Part shown: piece after piece, positions 33,840 through 44,842 of the stretch
How positions within the stretch are numbered: position 1 is the stretch's first letter
Layout of the letters: every line of letters begins with the position of its first letter
Source of the DNA: Diphasiastrum complanatum
Taxonomy: Eukaryota; Streptophyta; Lycopodiopsida; Lycopodiales; Lycopodiaceae
Direction of reading: 5' to 3'
Assembly: GCA_029204225.1 (NCBI GenBank)
Contig: CM055101.1
Span: forward strand, 1,008,987 to 1,072,986
Length of the DNA stretch: 64,000 nucleotides
The notes under the pieces: generated by a model
Seen by the model: the letters and a program-made list of their open reading frames with translations, nothing else
What the model was told of the DNA's origin: nothing
Databases searched by the model: none
Translations under genes and position numbers: made by a program

Positions 33840-34200
33840 ATGCATGGACGACACTTTCGTATGAAGCACATTGACAAAAGTAGAAACACGTACGATTGTG
33901 GAGTCATGGCAAATTTTACCCGAGAGAGTCAAGCAAACACGACGGACAGCAATTTACTCTCTTCTCAATCTGATTATTGTGGGACAATCAATGACATCCT
34001 CGAAGTTGAATTTAGGCAATTCAACTTTTTTATATTTGATGTCAAATGGTTCAAAGTTATTTGCAATGGTCCCAATGCAACTGTTAGGAAAGATGAGAGT
34101 GGTTATTTTGTCATTGACTCTACGAAGCTCTGGACGGATCAAAGCGGTACAATTGTTTTTCCTCAACAATGTGAGCAGGTACATTTCTTCTATGTATGCA
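33840..34200 (+). pseudogene. CACTA transposase (Tnp2) DUF4216 fragment
   Basis: The frame reads RNTYDCGVMANFTRES..., then DYCGTINDILEVEFRQFNFF and DVKWFKV, an ESGYFVIDSTKLW stretch and FPQQCEQVHFFYV. This is the arrangement of DUF4216, the C-terminal domain of plant CACTA (En/Spm) Tnp2 proteins: 'Y-G-x-I-x-x-I-[IL]-E', 'F-x-C-x-W', 'D-x-x-G-F', 'QAxQVFYV'. The DDE transposase domain and the CACTA termini are absent. A minus-strand relative lies at 49,599-50,145. Confidence 0.75.
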
Positions 34201-34929
34201 AGATGTTATGCTCTTTTGTTGTCAATCAATCGACTTTCAGTATACTACAAAAAATGTATATTGTGTGTATACCCAAGCAACTATAACATAGCTATGGATA
34301 CTAGCTATGAGTCAACATTTATGAGCTTGAAGACATTATAACTACAACCAAGGAAGGAAAACTTGTTCAAATTCTCTCCGATTTGGAAGCGGCATTGAAT
34401 ACTTTTTTCAAAGTATTGCAATCCAAAAAGAGCTTACCACCTTGGACTATCAACTTGCCAACATGAACATAGCAAGAGTAATTAGCTTCGAACATCAAGC
34501 AAGATGATGAGAAATTTTAATTATAGATATAAGTAAGGGAAAGATAAAATTGAGTTAAAATTAGAGGTTCAGATTCAAGTAAGCAAGTAGTAAAAAAAAC
34601 AAATTAAAGTTGAATTGCTTTCATTTTACAAGTGAATCTTTTAAGAGGAAGATGACTTTAATAGAAGGGTGGTAGCCAAGGTAAATTTACATTTTTCATA
34701 AGGTTGATAAGAGTTCCCTTATGATATCTTCAAATATTACGTGTTATATAATGGATCTTGGGATTCAAGGTGGACAATTAGGTGATATTAAAAAGGATGA
34801 AATATAGTAGGCTTTATAAGCTAAAAGCTTTTATTTATAGTAATAAGGAAGTTAAGAATGTTATGCAAATCGTATCTTTGGTTCTACCTCTTGATTTTTT
34901 TACAATATGCAACACAAGTTCATTTTCTA
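34201..34929. other. No gene recognised
   Basis: Mostly A-T rich. A short unassigned frame near 34,330-34,465 (KEGKLVQILSDLEAALNTFF) could be a further transposase-derived scrap, but I cannot place it. Confidence 0.45.
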
Positions 34930-35160
34930 GGAAAAGAAAAGAAAAGTCATGATAAGACATTTGTGACATTGATTATTAATGACAATAGTATGCATACATG
35001 GATATACTTACTCAAGAGCATGGAACAAGTGAAGGACAGATTCTTTAAGTTTAAATCTATCATGGAGAACCAACTCAACATCAAGATCAAAATATTGAGA
35101 TTAAGAAATAAGATGTCTGCCCAGAAGCACACTACTAATCTTCTTCGTGAATTCCGTGAG
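34930..35160 (+). pseudogene. Copia integrase core fragment, highly decayed
   Basis: The frame contains HTWIYLLKSMEQVKDRFFKF and MENQLNIKIKILR, matching the stretch of Copia integrase between the first and second catalytic Asp (normally YSRYTWVY..., ENQ...IKxLRSDNG). The second Asp motif is destroyed (ILRLRNKMSAQ). No flanking pol is present. Confidence 0.65.
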
Positions 35161-35822
35161 TCTATGTTTTTGCTATATTCAATCGCTCGTTGTGTTCCAA
35201 TGTATATATTGTTCATTATAATGCACATTGTTTGTTGATAAATTCGTCTTTCTTTTGTTGGGTTTTAGATTCGGTGTCTAATTTGCTGGAGCCTGTGAGA
35301 GTAATAGTTTACTTTTGATGTTGAGGTTCAGATTAGTGTGTAAAGTTCAGATGTACTTCTCACACGTGTGAGAGGCTGCTGGAGTTGTACTTTCACCAAA
35401 ACTTTGTGTTTTTTCAATAGTTGAGCTTCAAAACAAGTTGTGAAGAGTGAAACTAGTGATGTGCTTATAAAAATCCATTGTTTCCATAATAGATTTGATG
35501 TTGAAAGGTGTTAGAAGCTTATTAAACCTCCAAATCATTGAGAGTGAGTGTAAGGCTTATGTTTTTTAGTTCAAAAGTGAAGCTAAAACCATTATAAACA
35601 CCATAGGAATGCATTGGCTATTCCAAGAGTCAAATCCAAGCTTCTAAAATGAGTAGATTGTGTAGAATTCATTTTTCCAAGTCTTTTTGAGTTTAAGATC
35701 ATTATAGATCTTGCTTCTTGAGTCTTGTGAGATTCAAGAGAGTAGCATTGTAGCTAAATTCTAAGAAAGAGAGAAGGGAGAGCCTTTGAATAGTACATTT
35801 GTTGTATTTGTTACTAGTTAGA

Positions 35823-38811
35823 ATGGGTTCAATTGGAGCCTATCTTCTTGAGGCTAGTGAAAGGCTAAATTCTAATAATTATTCAACATGGAAAGTAAGA
35901 ATGGAGTCACTACTAGTGCTCCAAGATATGTATGATCTTGTCAGAGGAGAGAAAGAAGCACCTCGAGGAGGGCAAGATCTAGCGAGGTACAAAAGGAGAG
36001 CTAGACTAACATTACATTGCCTAAAAATGAATGTTAGTAATGAACTTCTAAAAGAAGTGGCATCTTTTACCTCGGCCAAAGAGGCATGGGACTATCTAAA
36101 AGGGATTTATGAATCCAAAATACCTCTAGAGTGCCTATGATAAGAAATAAAGTTCTTCAAAGCATTAGAGGGAGTGATGAGACTGCTCAAGGGTATGCCT
36201 TGAGAATAAAGTCTCTCAACAAAGAACTTTCCATCATAAGTGAGGGTATTCATGATGATGAACTTGTTCAAATCATTTTGAATGGTCTTGGAGATGTGTT
36301 CTCCAATCTTGTACAAAGCTTTGCTATTCAAGATGCACTACCTTCTATTGACAAGCTCCATAGTGTACGTGTGGCCAAGGAGAGTAAAGGATTGGTTCCT
36401 TGAAGTTACATGATGTTGCTGAGAAGGCCAACTTCTCAAGTAAAGGAAAGGCAAAGACAAAGAAGAAGATCCAACAAAAGGAGACCAAGAGCGATGAACA
36501 ACCATCAGGCTCTAAAGGTGGAAAGAAGAACAAAGCCAAACTCAAGTGCTTCTTTTGTGAAAAAAAGGGGCACTTTGCAGCCGAGTGTTACAAGAAAAAG
36601 AATGCACCAGGAGAGAAAAAACAAGGCAACCTCACTCTTGAGGAAGATGAAGATGAAGTGGATTCATCCTTGATGGCATCTACATCAACATCCAAGAGCT
36701 ACTCCAATGACACATGGTGGATTAATAGTGGGGCTAGTTCCCACATGACATTCCAAAAAGATTTTTTCTCAACTCTTGTACCTTTTGTAGGTTGTAAAAA
36801 GTCTATTCTAACAACAAGTGATCAAGAATGTAGAATAGATGGAGTGGGAACTATTCCCTTAAGTTTTGGATCCTCTAAAAGAGTAGATCTTGATAATGTA
36901 CTCTACGTTCCTACACGCACTAAGAATTTGTTAAGTGTAGGACAATTGATGGATGATGGTTTAGATGTCTATTTTAAGCAAGGTGTTTTCTCCATAATGA
37001 TGAATGATACTTGCATTGTAAAGTGATTCAAGCAAGGAAGGCTTTTCAAGCTAGATGCTAATGTTTTTCTTGGAAGTGTGAACATGGTGAAGGAGGAGCT
37101 CAATCAAGCGGAGCTTTGGCATAACAGGTTGGGCCATCCCAACTTCAAATCAATGGAGATGCTATGCACCAAGGATCTTGCTCTCAGCTTCCAAAGACCC
37201 TCTCAAAGTGTGAAAAAAGATGTGAAGCTTGTAGCCTCTCAAAGGCACACAAGCTACCTTTTGTTAACTCTTCCACTAGATCTACAAAATCATTAGATCT
37301 CATTCATAGTGATGTGCACTCTTTTTCTCAAAAATCTAATGGAGGTGAATCTATGTATGTATCTTTTATTGATGATTACTCTAGATACACTTGGATTGAA
37401 CTTTTGGATGCCAAAACTCTAGTTGAAAATCAACTTGAAGCTAGAATTAAAGTATTGAGGAGTGATAATGGTGGAGAGTATATCTCCACCAAGATGATAG
37501 AGTTTTGTAAATCCAATGGCATTAAAAGAGAGCTTACATGTACTTATAATCCTCCACAAAATGGTATATCCAAGAGAATGAATAGAACACTTTGTGAGTG
37601 TGCAAAGGCTTTAAGGCTAGATGCATCTCTACCTAAGCCTTTTTGGGGAGGCTATTATTTGTGCAACTTATTTGTGTAATAGATTGCCATGTAAGCCCAT
37701 TGGAGGCATAACATCTTATGAGGCTCTATTTTGTAAGAAGCCGAATCTTAAAGATCTAAGAATTTTCGGATCTACTTACTATGTTTTTCAAGCATTAGAT
37801 ACAAGAAAGAAGGATGATCCTACTTCCATAAAAGGTATCTTTGTTGGTTATGCTGAAAATAACAAAGGATATAGAGTCTATAATCCAATCACTAAAAAGA
37901 TTTTAGTGAGTAGAGACGTTACTTTTGATGAAGGTAACTACTGTAAGTTGAATGAAAAAGCTTCTAATCCATCTTATGTCAAGGATCTTGTAAGATTTGA
38001 GGAGGAGCCTACATGTGATCAAGATCTTGAGGATCCATCTCAAGATCTGAGGACTTCAAGGAGGTCTACAAGAAGGAAAGCCGAGCCTTCAAGGCTCACC
38101 TATGTTGACAAAGGTGAACAAAGGGAAGATCTTCATTCACTTACCTCTTACACTTTTCTAACTTCTATGTTTGATGAGCCAAGTTGTTTTGAAGAGGCTA
38201 TGGAGTCACAAGAATGGAGGGATGCCATGCAAAAGAAGTATGATCCTCTTATGGAGAATCATACATGGAAGCTTGTGGATATTCCTCATGGAAGAAAACC
38301 ACTTGAGTGCAAATGGATCTATAGATTGAAGTACGATCAAGATGGGAGCATCAACAAACACGAGGCAAGGCTAGTGGCAAAGGAGTTCTTGCAAACCAAG
38401 GGAGTAGATTTTGATGAAACTTTTGCTCCTGTTGCTAAACTAGTTTTCATAAGGTTAATCATTTCTCTTGCAACTACTTTCAATTGGCCTCTATTTCAAC
38501 TTTATGTAACTAATGCATTTTTCAATGGTTATTTGGAAGAGGAGATCTTCATAATATATTGTGACAACCAATCAAGCCAAGCATTAGCAACCAATAATAC
38601 ATTCCATGCAAGGAGCAAGCACATAGAGATTGCTCACCATTTTGTGAGGGAAAAGGTTCAAGCAAAGGAGATCAAGCTACATCACGTTTCTTCTTTAGAT
38701 TGCCTTGCTGATCTACTCAACAAAGCCTTGCCAAAGTCTTCATTCATCAAGTTAAGATCAGCCTTAGGAGTTGTAGATAGATGTATTATAGTTGTATCAT
38801 GTAAAAATTGA
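35823..38811 (+). pseudogene. Element G copy 1, Copia gag-pol, broken
   Basis: Gag starts MGSIGAYLLEASERLNSNNY. A 1-bp loss near 36,120 shifts the frame, and a further shift near 36,400 leads to a zinc knuckle, CFFCEKKGHFAAEC. The protease motif reads NSGASSHM: the catalytic Asp is replaced by Asn (36,724). A stop follows at 37,024. The pre-integrase zinc region (LWHNRLGHPNFKS) and integrase core follow with shifts and a 33-bp deletion; the core Glu is Lys (NGISKRMNRT). From 37,621 an open frame of 396 codons holds the integrase end and RT (KGVDFDETFAPVAKLV), then jumps at about 38,551 to the RNase H end (YCDNQSSQALA). YVDD is absent. Confidence 0.9.
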
Positions 38812-38818
38812 GGAGGAG

Positions 38819-39455
38819 TGTTAGAATTTAGCAATTTTCACATGGTTTTTTTATGTATTTTGACATCTATGTGGGTCCACACGTGTGAGGACTGTCTTCA
38901 GATCCATTTTGATTAGCTTTCATTTGAGTCAAATATGACATTAAAGTTATAGGAGTTAGGTCCTAGATTGTAGGAATCTAGAAGGTCAACACAAACCACC
39001 AATGGATGATGTGGCAAACTTGAGAGATCTTATCCAAAGTGGATATGGATAAGTACAATGAGCTACCCCACATGTGCTAGATGCAGCTTAGAGAGAGATT
39101 ATGATGATTATGTACTTGATCCATGATGAATCCATTGTGAACCTAATGATGAGAAACATTGGTTTGTGAAGCAATCTTGGTGTTTTCACTCTCTTAAGCA
39201 CTTTCTTTGTGGATGAATGCTTAGTAAATCATTAGTAAACTATTTCTCTATTATCAGGCCGTACAGTAGCTGTACTTCACATGTGTGAAGTTGTGGGTCA
39301 TCATTATTTGATTGTTCTTGCTTGAATCACAAAGATTGTCAAGTAGAAGCTAGATTTGGAAGCTAGTCTTGATATAGATCAAGATCCCAAGCTACCAATC
39401 ACTCTTTGTGATCATTTGGAGATCAAATTCAGTCCTTAAACTCTGAAATTTGACA
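38819..39455 (+). repeat. Element G copy 1, 3' LTR (637 bp)
   Basis: Follows the polypurine tract TTGAGGAGGAG (38,808-38,818). It begins TGTTAGAATTTAGC and ends GAAATTTGACA. It contains CCACACGTGTGAGG (38,879) and TTCACATGTGTGAA (39,276-39,289). It is closer to the 3' LTR of copy 2 than to the 5' LTR of copy 2: both 3' LTRs share 'gaggactgtcttcag'. Confidence 0.9.
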
Positions 39456-39974
39456 AAAAAGTCTAGTCATGATTATTTGTGCTTCAAGAAAAATACTTTT
39501 CTTAATGCATGTTAGCCCCTGTCAAATAAGCTTGTAGGAACATCCCTTCAAGTTGTATTTTCAAAAAGTAATACAATAGGATATTGCAATTCATAATGTG
39601 AATTAAGTAATGTAAGTATAGAAAGTACCTCATGCTTGTTACTTGATCCAAATGTCAAATGGCTAGTTGTAAGTGAGTCACCATAAAAAGCAACCACCTA
39701 GACTCGGAAAGATAATACACTAGTGGAATTTCTCAATACTACACAAGGTAGAAACGACAACTATCACCAGGATATCTTTAAGAGTGATAAATCACTTCAT
39801 ATACTGAACGATCAATAGAGAAATGATAGTGTATTGAATATTTATTGAATATCAAAAATCAGAGCAAAAACTCAAAGTACCTTGCCAGACCGTTATGGAA
39901 ACTCACCTGATACCCTAGAAATACGTCCAAAACCGATTTCACTTATTCAAAATGATCTTTGTGTCTGAAGTGTT
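39456..39974 (+). other. Flank of element G, non-coding
   Basis: Shared with copy 2 at 56,127-56,627. No frame is supported. Copy 1 has an extra 'aaaaagtctagtca' directly after the LTR. Confidence 0.6.
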
Positions 39975-40226
39975 ATGGCACATTTCGGTAACCCAAGAAG
40001 GTTCTGTCCAGTACTACGAATCCTAAGTTGGGGATCTGCAATCATTATAGTGTTAGATACTACTTTGGGCCATGTGACCACATGCAACCTCGCTTTGGAA
40101 CTAAATACTAATGAAACCCAAATACAGGCTACTTTGTACCTACATATAGCTCAGCATTGGTTTTCCCTCTCAATTCAAGTTGCCCTACTAGACGGGATCC
40201 CCCGAGTAGCTTTAGGGTTCATATGA
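39975..40226 (+). CDS. Unrecognised small ORF, domain X copy A (83 aa)
   Basis: ATG to TGA, open in both duplicated copies (56,628-56,879). It contains RRFCPVLRILSW and LYLHIAQHWFSLSIQVAL. The segment from RFCP onward aligns without gaps over about 73 residues with the frame at 40,849 (RYCPELRIEEW ... PLSITL), with about 20 identities, so the two are probably paralogous domains. Its stop overlaps the ATG of the next ORF as ATGA. In copy 2 this group lies just upstream of Gypsy RT/RNase H, so it may be the 5' part of that element. I do not recognise the family. Substitutions have accumulated without stops since the duplication. Confidence 0.45.
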   Translation: MAHFGNPRRFCPVLRILSWGSAIIIVLDTTLGHVTTCNLALELNTNETQIQATLYLHIAQHWFSLSIQVALLDGIPRVALGFI

Positions 40227-40621
40227 CTGACCTGGGATATCGGTTCCTACCCCTATCGGGTGATGTATGCCAACTGTTCAAAAGAGGAATTGCAAGATAT
40301 CATTTTTATACACCCAAATTTCATTACAACCTACAACCCTGGGACATCTTATTTAGAGTACGACACCACGAGGATTATAGTTACCTAGACATATATGTGT
40401 TCAGGCCAGATGGGTCGCAGAAACTAATCAATGCTACATCTATGTATTTTGCAGGAGTATTGCAAGAAGTATCACAAACACCCCCAAATACCCCTTACAT
40501 CGATATGTCTGACGAATATCTAGAGTCGCCTGGAACCTCTAATAGCGTCAACATAAATTTCGAAGATAGACCCAGGAATACAAATCAACAAGCACTATAC
40601 ACCAACACCCTGACCTCGTGA
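40223..40621 (+). CDS. Unrecognised ORF overlapping the previous one (132 aa)
   Basis: Starts at the ATG of the ATGA overlap (MTDLGYRFLPLSGDV) and contains HFYTPKFHYNLQPWDILFRV and YVFRPDGSQKLINATSMYF. It ends in a Pro/Asn-rich tail. In copy 2 (56,876-57,136) the tail is shortened by a deletion and an early stop. The frame is also open for some codons before this ATG, so the start is a choice based on the overlap. Function unknown; possibly a structural ORF of a Gypsy-like element. Confidence 0.4.
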   Translation: MTDLGYRFLPLSGDVCQLFKRGIARYHFYTPKFHYNLQPWDILFRVRHHEDYSYLDIYVFRPDGSQKLINATSMYFAGVLQEVSQTPPNTPYIDMSDEYLESPGTSNSVNINFEDRPRNTNQQALYTNTLTS

Positions 40622-40848
40622 ATATCTCCAATGACATAGTATCCGATGACTCCACTGATGATCTTGTTTATGAATTGAGAACCATCTGAGTCGTGCGGGT
40701 TGGATCAAAACTGAATTTCACAAGATTCTTGGCTAGAAATCTCTTTGAAATCCCTCAAACGATTTCTATCCCAAAATCTCCGAGATTCCATTATATCCTA
40801 CCTAAGTTTCAGAGTCAAATTTAGCAAAATTCTAGGTCAATAGTATGA

Positions 40849-41230
40849 ATGGCGGCACCGCTCAGATATTGCCCAGAACTACGCATAGAAGAATGGATGG
40901 CCATAAGGTTTGTTACCCTCAATACACAACATGAGAGTGTGAGCACCAGAGACTTAGCCGTTGAAATAGTTAGAGAAGTACGACACTTCTGAATCCGCAT
41001 TTACTATCGCATAGATAATGTATGGGTACCATTGTCCATTACTTTGACTCGACTGCGCCAAGGATATAAGAGAGTTAGCATACCAGATCTGAGAGAGTAG
41101 AAGTGACAAAAATAGTATCATAGTTCGATAATCAGTTTATCTCTCAAGCGGTCATACCTTTGAGAGTTTGGAAAACTCTCATTGATTTGGGAGAACGAGG
41201 CGATCGGGACAGCCCCCAGTATTGGAAATG
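40849..41230 (+). pseudogene. Domain X copy B, with stops
   Basis: MAAPLRYCPELRIEEWMAIR and LAVEIVREVRHF are followed by TGA and then IRIYYRIDNVWVPLSITL; it ends at TAG 41,098-41,100. A shifted frame continues with AVIPLRVWKTLIDLGERG to about 41,230. Residues from RYCP to the end align with ORF A at 39,975. Copy 2 (57,426-57,640) has a second TGA. Both TGA codons could be decayed Trp or Arg codons. Confidence 0.45.
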
Positions 41231-43060
41231 ACGATACCCTGATCACTCACGTAAGGGCAGTGTGGGGCGTTCCCCTACTGGGGATCTTGTGACGGGACCA
41301 GTCTCTCGACGAAAAATCCTCCAAACAAAGATAAACATTTTTTGAGTAGAGGTATATAATCTAGCATTTATGAGCTAGTAACAATCTAGCATATAAACTG
41401 TTTATGAATTATAAAAGATATATAAGAAGAGGTCGAAATGGACCTCAAAAAAAAAAAAAAGGGAAAACTGCCTTAAACACATCTAGATATTCCGAGGCTT
41501 GTTCTGACCTCAATTGATAGATGTGCCCATTATCAACAGATTTATCAAAGTTTGATCCTCAGTATATTCCTCACATTAGCTTCAATATTCCAAGGGCTAT
41601 TCTAAGGCCCTGACTTTATTAGAATTAGTCAGTATTCTATGGTGTGTTCCGAGGTCCATTCCAAGGCCTCCACTTAATGCTAAAATCAACTCAAAATTGA
41701 TGTATTCTAAATTACACAATTTTCAAAGATTGTTGGCCGTTATATTCCCAAGCCTTGTCAAAGAATATATAGTGCACTGGATGACACAACTTTTTATCTG
41801 CTAAATTGTATAGATCATCTAATAAAAGATGTCATAAGTGTCCAAAGATCGACATATTTGACATCCAACCACTATTCTTGGGCGTCCAACTATCCAAAAT
41901 TCTGAAATTTGGCTTTTATCAAAAGCAGTGAATTTGCAAAACTGTAATTCTCCAAAGGATCCATTTACATATGACCAGACCAGTGTTGGCCAGGTAACAA
42001 TTTATTATTTTCGGTTCTCAAGCCGGTTCTAATTCTCAAGAATCGGCTTATGTGTAGAACCGGCGGTTATGCTCTTTTGTAAGAACCGCCGGCCACGGTT
42101 GAGAACTGTCGGGTCCCTTTGAGCCTTGGAGGGGGAAATAACCTGAGTATCAATTCACCCTATAGAACCTAACATTCATTAAGGGCTTTTAACAAGTGAC
42201 TATGTATTCATGAGTAGGATGAGACCGAGGATGTTAAGATAGACAATATTGTCAATAGACTTTTTTCAAGGTTATCCTTTTTGTTGATGGTAGTTAGTTG
42301 ATAAGTGGAATGTTAAAAACTAAAGACATTGTGCACTACCGATCCACAAACCATCCGTTGTCTATCTGCCACTATTATCACAATGATCTCAGACATGGTT
42401 TTCAACCATTGGAGATCAATCCTCTAATTTTTTGACACCTAGAAACTCTTTGATAAAGATTCATGATAAGTGGAATGCTAAAAACTAAAGACATTGTGCA
42501 ACAAGACTTTTTTTCAGCATTTTTTATACAAGTCATATTTTTTAGAGTGTTTATTTTTTAGTGTGTTTTTTTTGTACAATTGAAATATCAAAGGCATCAA
42601 AGAGTGTGAGATTTTTAAGAGTAATTGATAAGTGGAGGAATGCTCAAATTTTGTGTGCTTACACCTTTTTGTACATGGATTCCACATGTCTTTTGATAAA
42701 TAACGTAATCGAATTTTAACATAGTATGCAATAATCATTTTTGGAATGAGTTTTTTATAAATTTTTATAAAAATAGTATATATTGGGAACCTGGTATAGG
42801 AACCGATGGTTCTTATAGAAACTCAGTCCGGACCTATTTCCAGAAATTGGAAAACCGAGCAATATAGTATAGTAAAGAAACTGTCAAGAACTTTCTATGT
42901 ACAAAGATCCAAAAGCAAAGAAGAATTGATCAAAAACACCTTGAACTCCTCAATGACGTACTCTTTTGCAATTGATTTTACAAAATTATATTTTTATCAA
43001 GCATATCATGCAGATCCCTGTTGTTTTCATTAGTTTAGGAGTATGGAACCCTAAACCCCT
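41231..43060. other. No gene; possible hAT-type terminus near 41,988
   Basis: The region 41,500-41,700 holds several diverged 'attccaaggcc' motifs. At 41,981-42,120 'cagtgttggcc' is followed by repeated 'ggttct/agaacc' motifs, among them a hairpin with 9-bp arms CCGGCGGTT and AACCGCCGG (about 42,060-42,095). GGTTC motifs reappear at 42,790-42,830. This is the style of hAT-element ends, but no matching second terminus was found. Confidence 0.35.
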
Positions 43061-43330
43061 TAACACTCCCCCCCTCAAGCAACCTCTCAATTGGACACAT
43101 AAGTAGAACAATATGCAAAACTCAGTTTTCATTGGTTTGGGATAACTGAAGAGCTAGACTAGCCATATAATGATGCACGTAGGTATGGATCACGTTATGA
43201 GTCAGCAAGGATTTGAGAGATGTTCGATGCATTTGAGTACAAACAGACAAATAGTTAATCTTATTCTTGAACTGTTGGTTTCTAGACAATAGTCCACAAC
43301 AACTAAAATCCATTCAAGGTTAAAGAGCTC
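43061..43330 (-). repeat. Possible 3' end of a minus-strand LTR element (PPT and LTR start)
   Basis: On the minus strand 'gcttgagggggggagtg' is followed by TGTTAAGGGG (LTR start at 43,065), a typical Copia polypurine tract and LTR start. Higher coordinates would be the internal region, but no pol motif is seen in the 63-codon frame at 43,313-43,122. The LTR end was not located. Confidence 0.4.
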
Positions 43331-43962
43331 AAATAGCCCACGAATATGTTAGAAACTTATATCTTTGTTACAAATAGGAATACAGATCTATGACTTAATT
43401 CCTCAGACAGGGACTACCATTTCAAATGTATACATATTGTTCTGTCAATGAGTGTGGAAGACTGTATGAAAGAGATATGTTATTCGGGTGCCGAATATAA
43501 AGTATTCAAGCAGATGAATAAGATAGTTTAAAGATAGTTCTTTAGAATAACTTTGCGGAAGCACAACAACAACTGTAATGAACTATTACAACTGTCTGAC
43601 TAGAGAGTGATTTAAGTAATGCAGAAGACATCGCGAATCAAGATCACTCACACTTATTAGTGTGGAGAATAGAGATAAGAGAAAATAATCTTCGATACTC
43701 TATTCACTTCTTCAATCTCTCACAAGTACATGAACTCTCTCTCTTCGGTGGTGTGTGAGACTGAATCGTGTCTTCCATATATATCTTGTCAAACGACAAA
43801 CACACCTCTAGAGATTACAGGTGCATCGCTCCATTGAATAGCTCTAGCTAATAGATGAGTTACATGTATGTACATTATGCCGTTAAAAGTATATTTAACT
43901 ACGAGTTTAAATTACTCTAATTTAATATGGCGATTCAAATCTAGTCGATTCATGTAAGTGAC
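43331..43962. other. No gene recognised
   Basis: Unassigned sequence with CT-rich patches (about 43,715-43,745). It could be leader or LTR of the minus-strand element ending at 43,065. Confidence 0.4.
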
Positions 43963-44160
43963 TTGATTAAGGCTATTCCAGGCATCGTTTTATTTTTGGA
44001 GGTCTTGTCCTTTAGTGCAAGACAAATATTCCACCATTACATCTCGAAAAATGATATGGGCCTCTTCATAATATATAATTGTCCAGTGCATATCTTCATA
44101 TTCGAGTATATATTGTCATATTCGAGTAGATATTCGTTATTTAGCAAATACATGACATCA
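43963..44160 (-). repeat. Inverted Gypsy LTR fragment (matches 60,620-60,830)
   Basis: This stretch is the reverse complement of the start of the LTR following the 57.6-60.6 kb Gypsy element: 'gatatgggcctcttcataat' and 'gtagatattcgttatttagc' are shared. It is cut at both ends and abuts the element B fragment, so it probably inserted there. Confidence 0.75.
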
Positions 44161-44169
44161 CATCAATTG

Positions 44170-44738
44170 GCAAAGATGTTTTGGATCTATTTTTGCAGGT
44201 GTTTGAAAACTCAAGTAAGGTCAAAGGAGCAGTAAGCAAGTGTTGTTCAAGTTCACTTAAATTTTTCTATTTCATGTTTGAGCAATTTCATGTGAATGAG
44301 TGCAAATTGTCAAGATATGGTAAAACTAGCTACATTGGTTTGCATCATTTTGATGTTGGAGTTGTACTAGCATTCTTGGCTAGTTTTGTTGATGGAAATG
44401 AAGCTATTGGAAGTTCCTTATGTCACTCATTCATGGCCAATTCATCAAGTGTTGATAATATATTGTGGCAAGATGGAAGTGGAGGCTCATTTGTTTTATG
44501 GTGGATACATATCAAGAAAGGACAAAGTTGGATGAGACAAGCAAGAAAATGGTCATTACTCACATTTGGTTGCTATAATTTTCCAAAGAGTTCAAAGTTT
44601 GAAAAATGGAAGAATCATTTCATTTACATTCTATTTGGTTCTTCATGTTTTTGTTACATCTTGGCATGTAAAATTGATGAAAGAAATAGTGAAGCATCCA
44701 ATTTGGATACTATTCTTTATATCAATTATGGAAACTAA
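44170..44738 (+). pseudogene. Element B: orphan C-terminal domain related to element A ORF
   Basis: The open frame (44,181-44,738, 185 codons) matches residues about 739-990 of the element A ORF. It starts DLFLQVFENSSKVKGA against DLFLQVLEGSSKVFGA, keeps a hydrophobic segment (FIYILFGSSCFCYILACKI) and ends RNSEASNLDTILYINY. A roughly 60-residue middle part of A is absent. It has the same position relative to the polypurine tract and 3' LTR as in A. Gag and the middle region are missing upstream, where an inverted Gypsy LTR piece abuts. Truncated, but the remaining frame is open. Confidence 0.8.
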
Positions 44739-44842
44739 TTTAGAACACTAAAAAAGGAGGTCAAAACTTAGGATGGAGATCATTCTAAAATTGGATCAAA
44801 GTAGTATGGTTAAAACTATGCCAAAACTAGTTGAAGAGGGAG
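44739..44842 (+). other. Element B 3' UTR and polypurine tract
   Basis: It contains 'gatggagatcattct' and 'caaagtagt', also found in element A just before its polypurine tract, then AAGAGGGAG (44,834-44,842) directly before the LTR. Confidence 0.75.

Larger units (their letters stand above)
35302..41072 (+). repeat. Segmental duplication, copy 1
   Basis: This block corresponds to about 51,045-57,642. The similarity covers the leader, gag, pol and 3' LTR of Copia element G and also about 1.6 kb of sequence beyond the LTR, so it is a duplication of DNA and not two separate insertions. Copy 1 lacks the 5' LTR and PBS and has lost about 920 bp of RT-RNase H. Confidence 0.85.
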
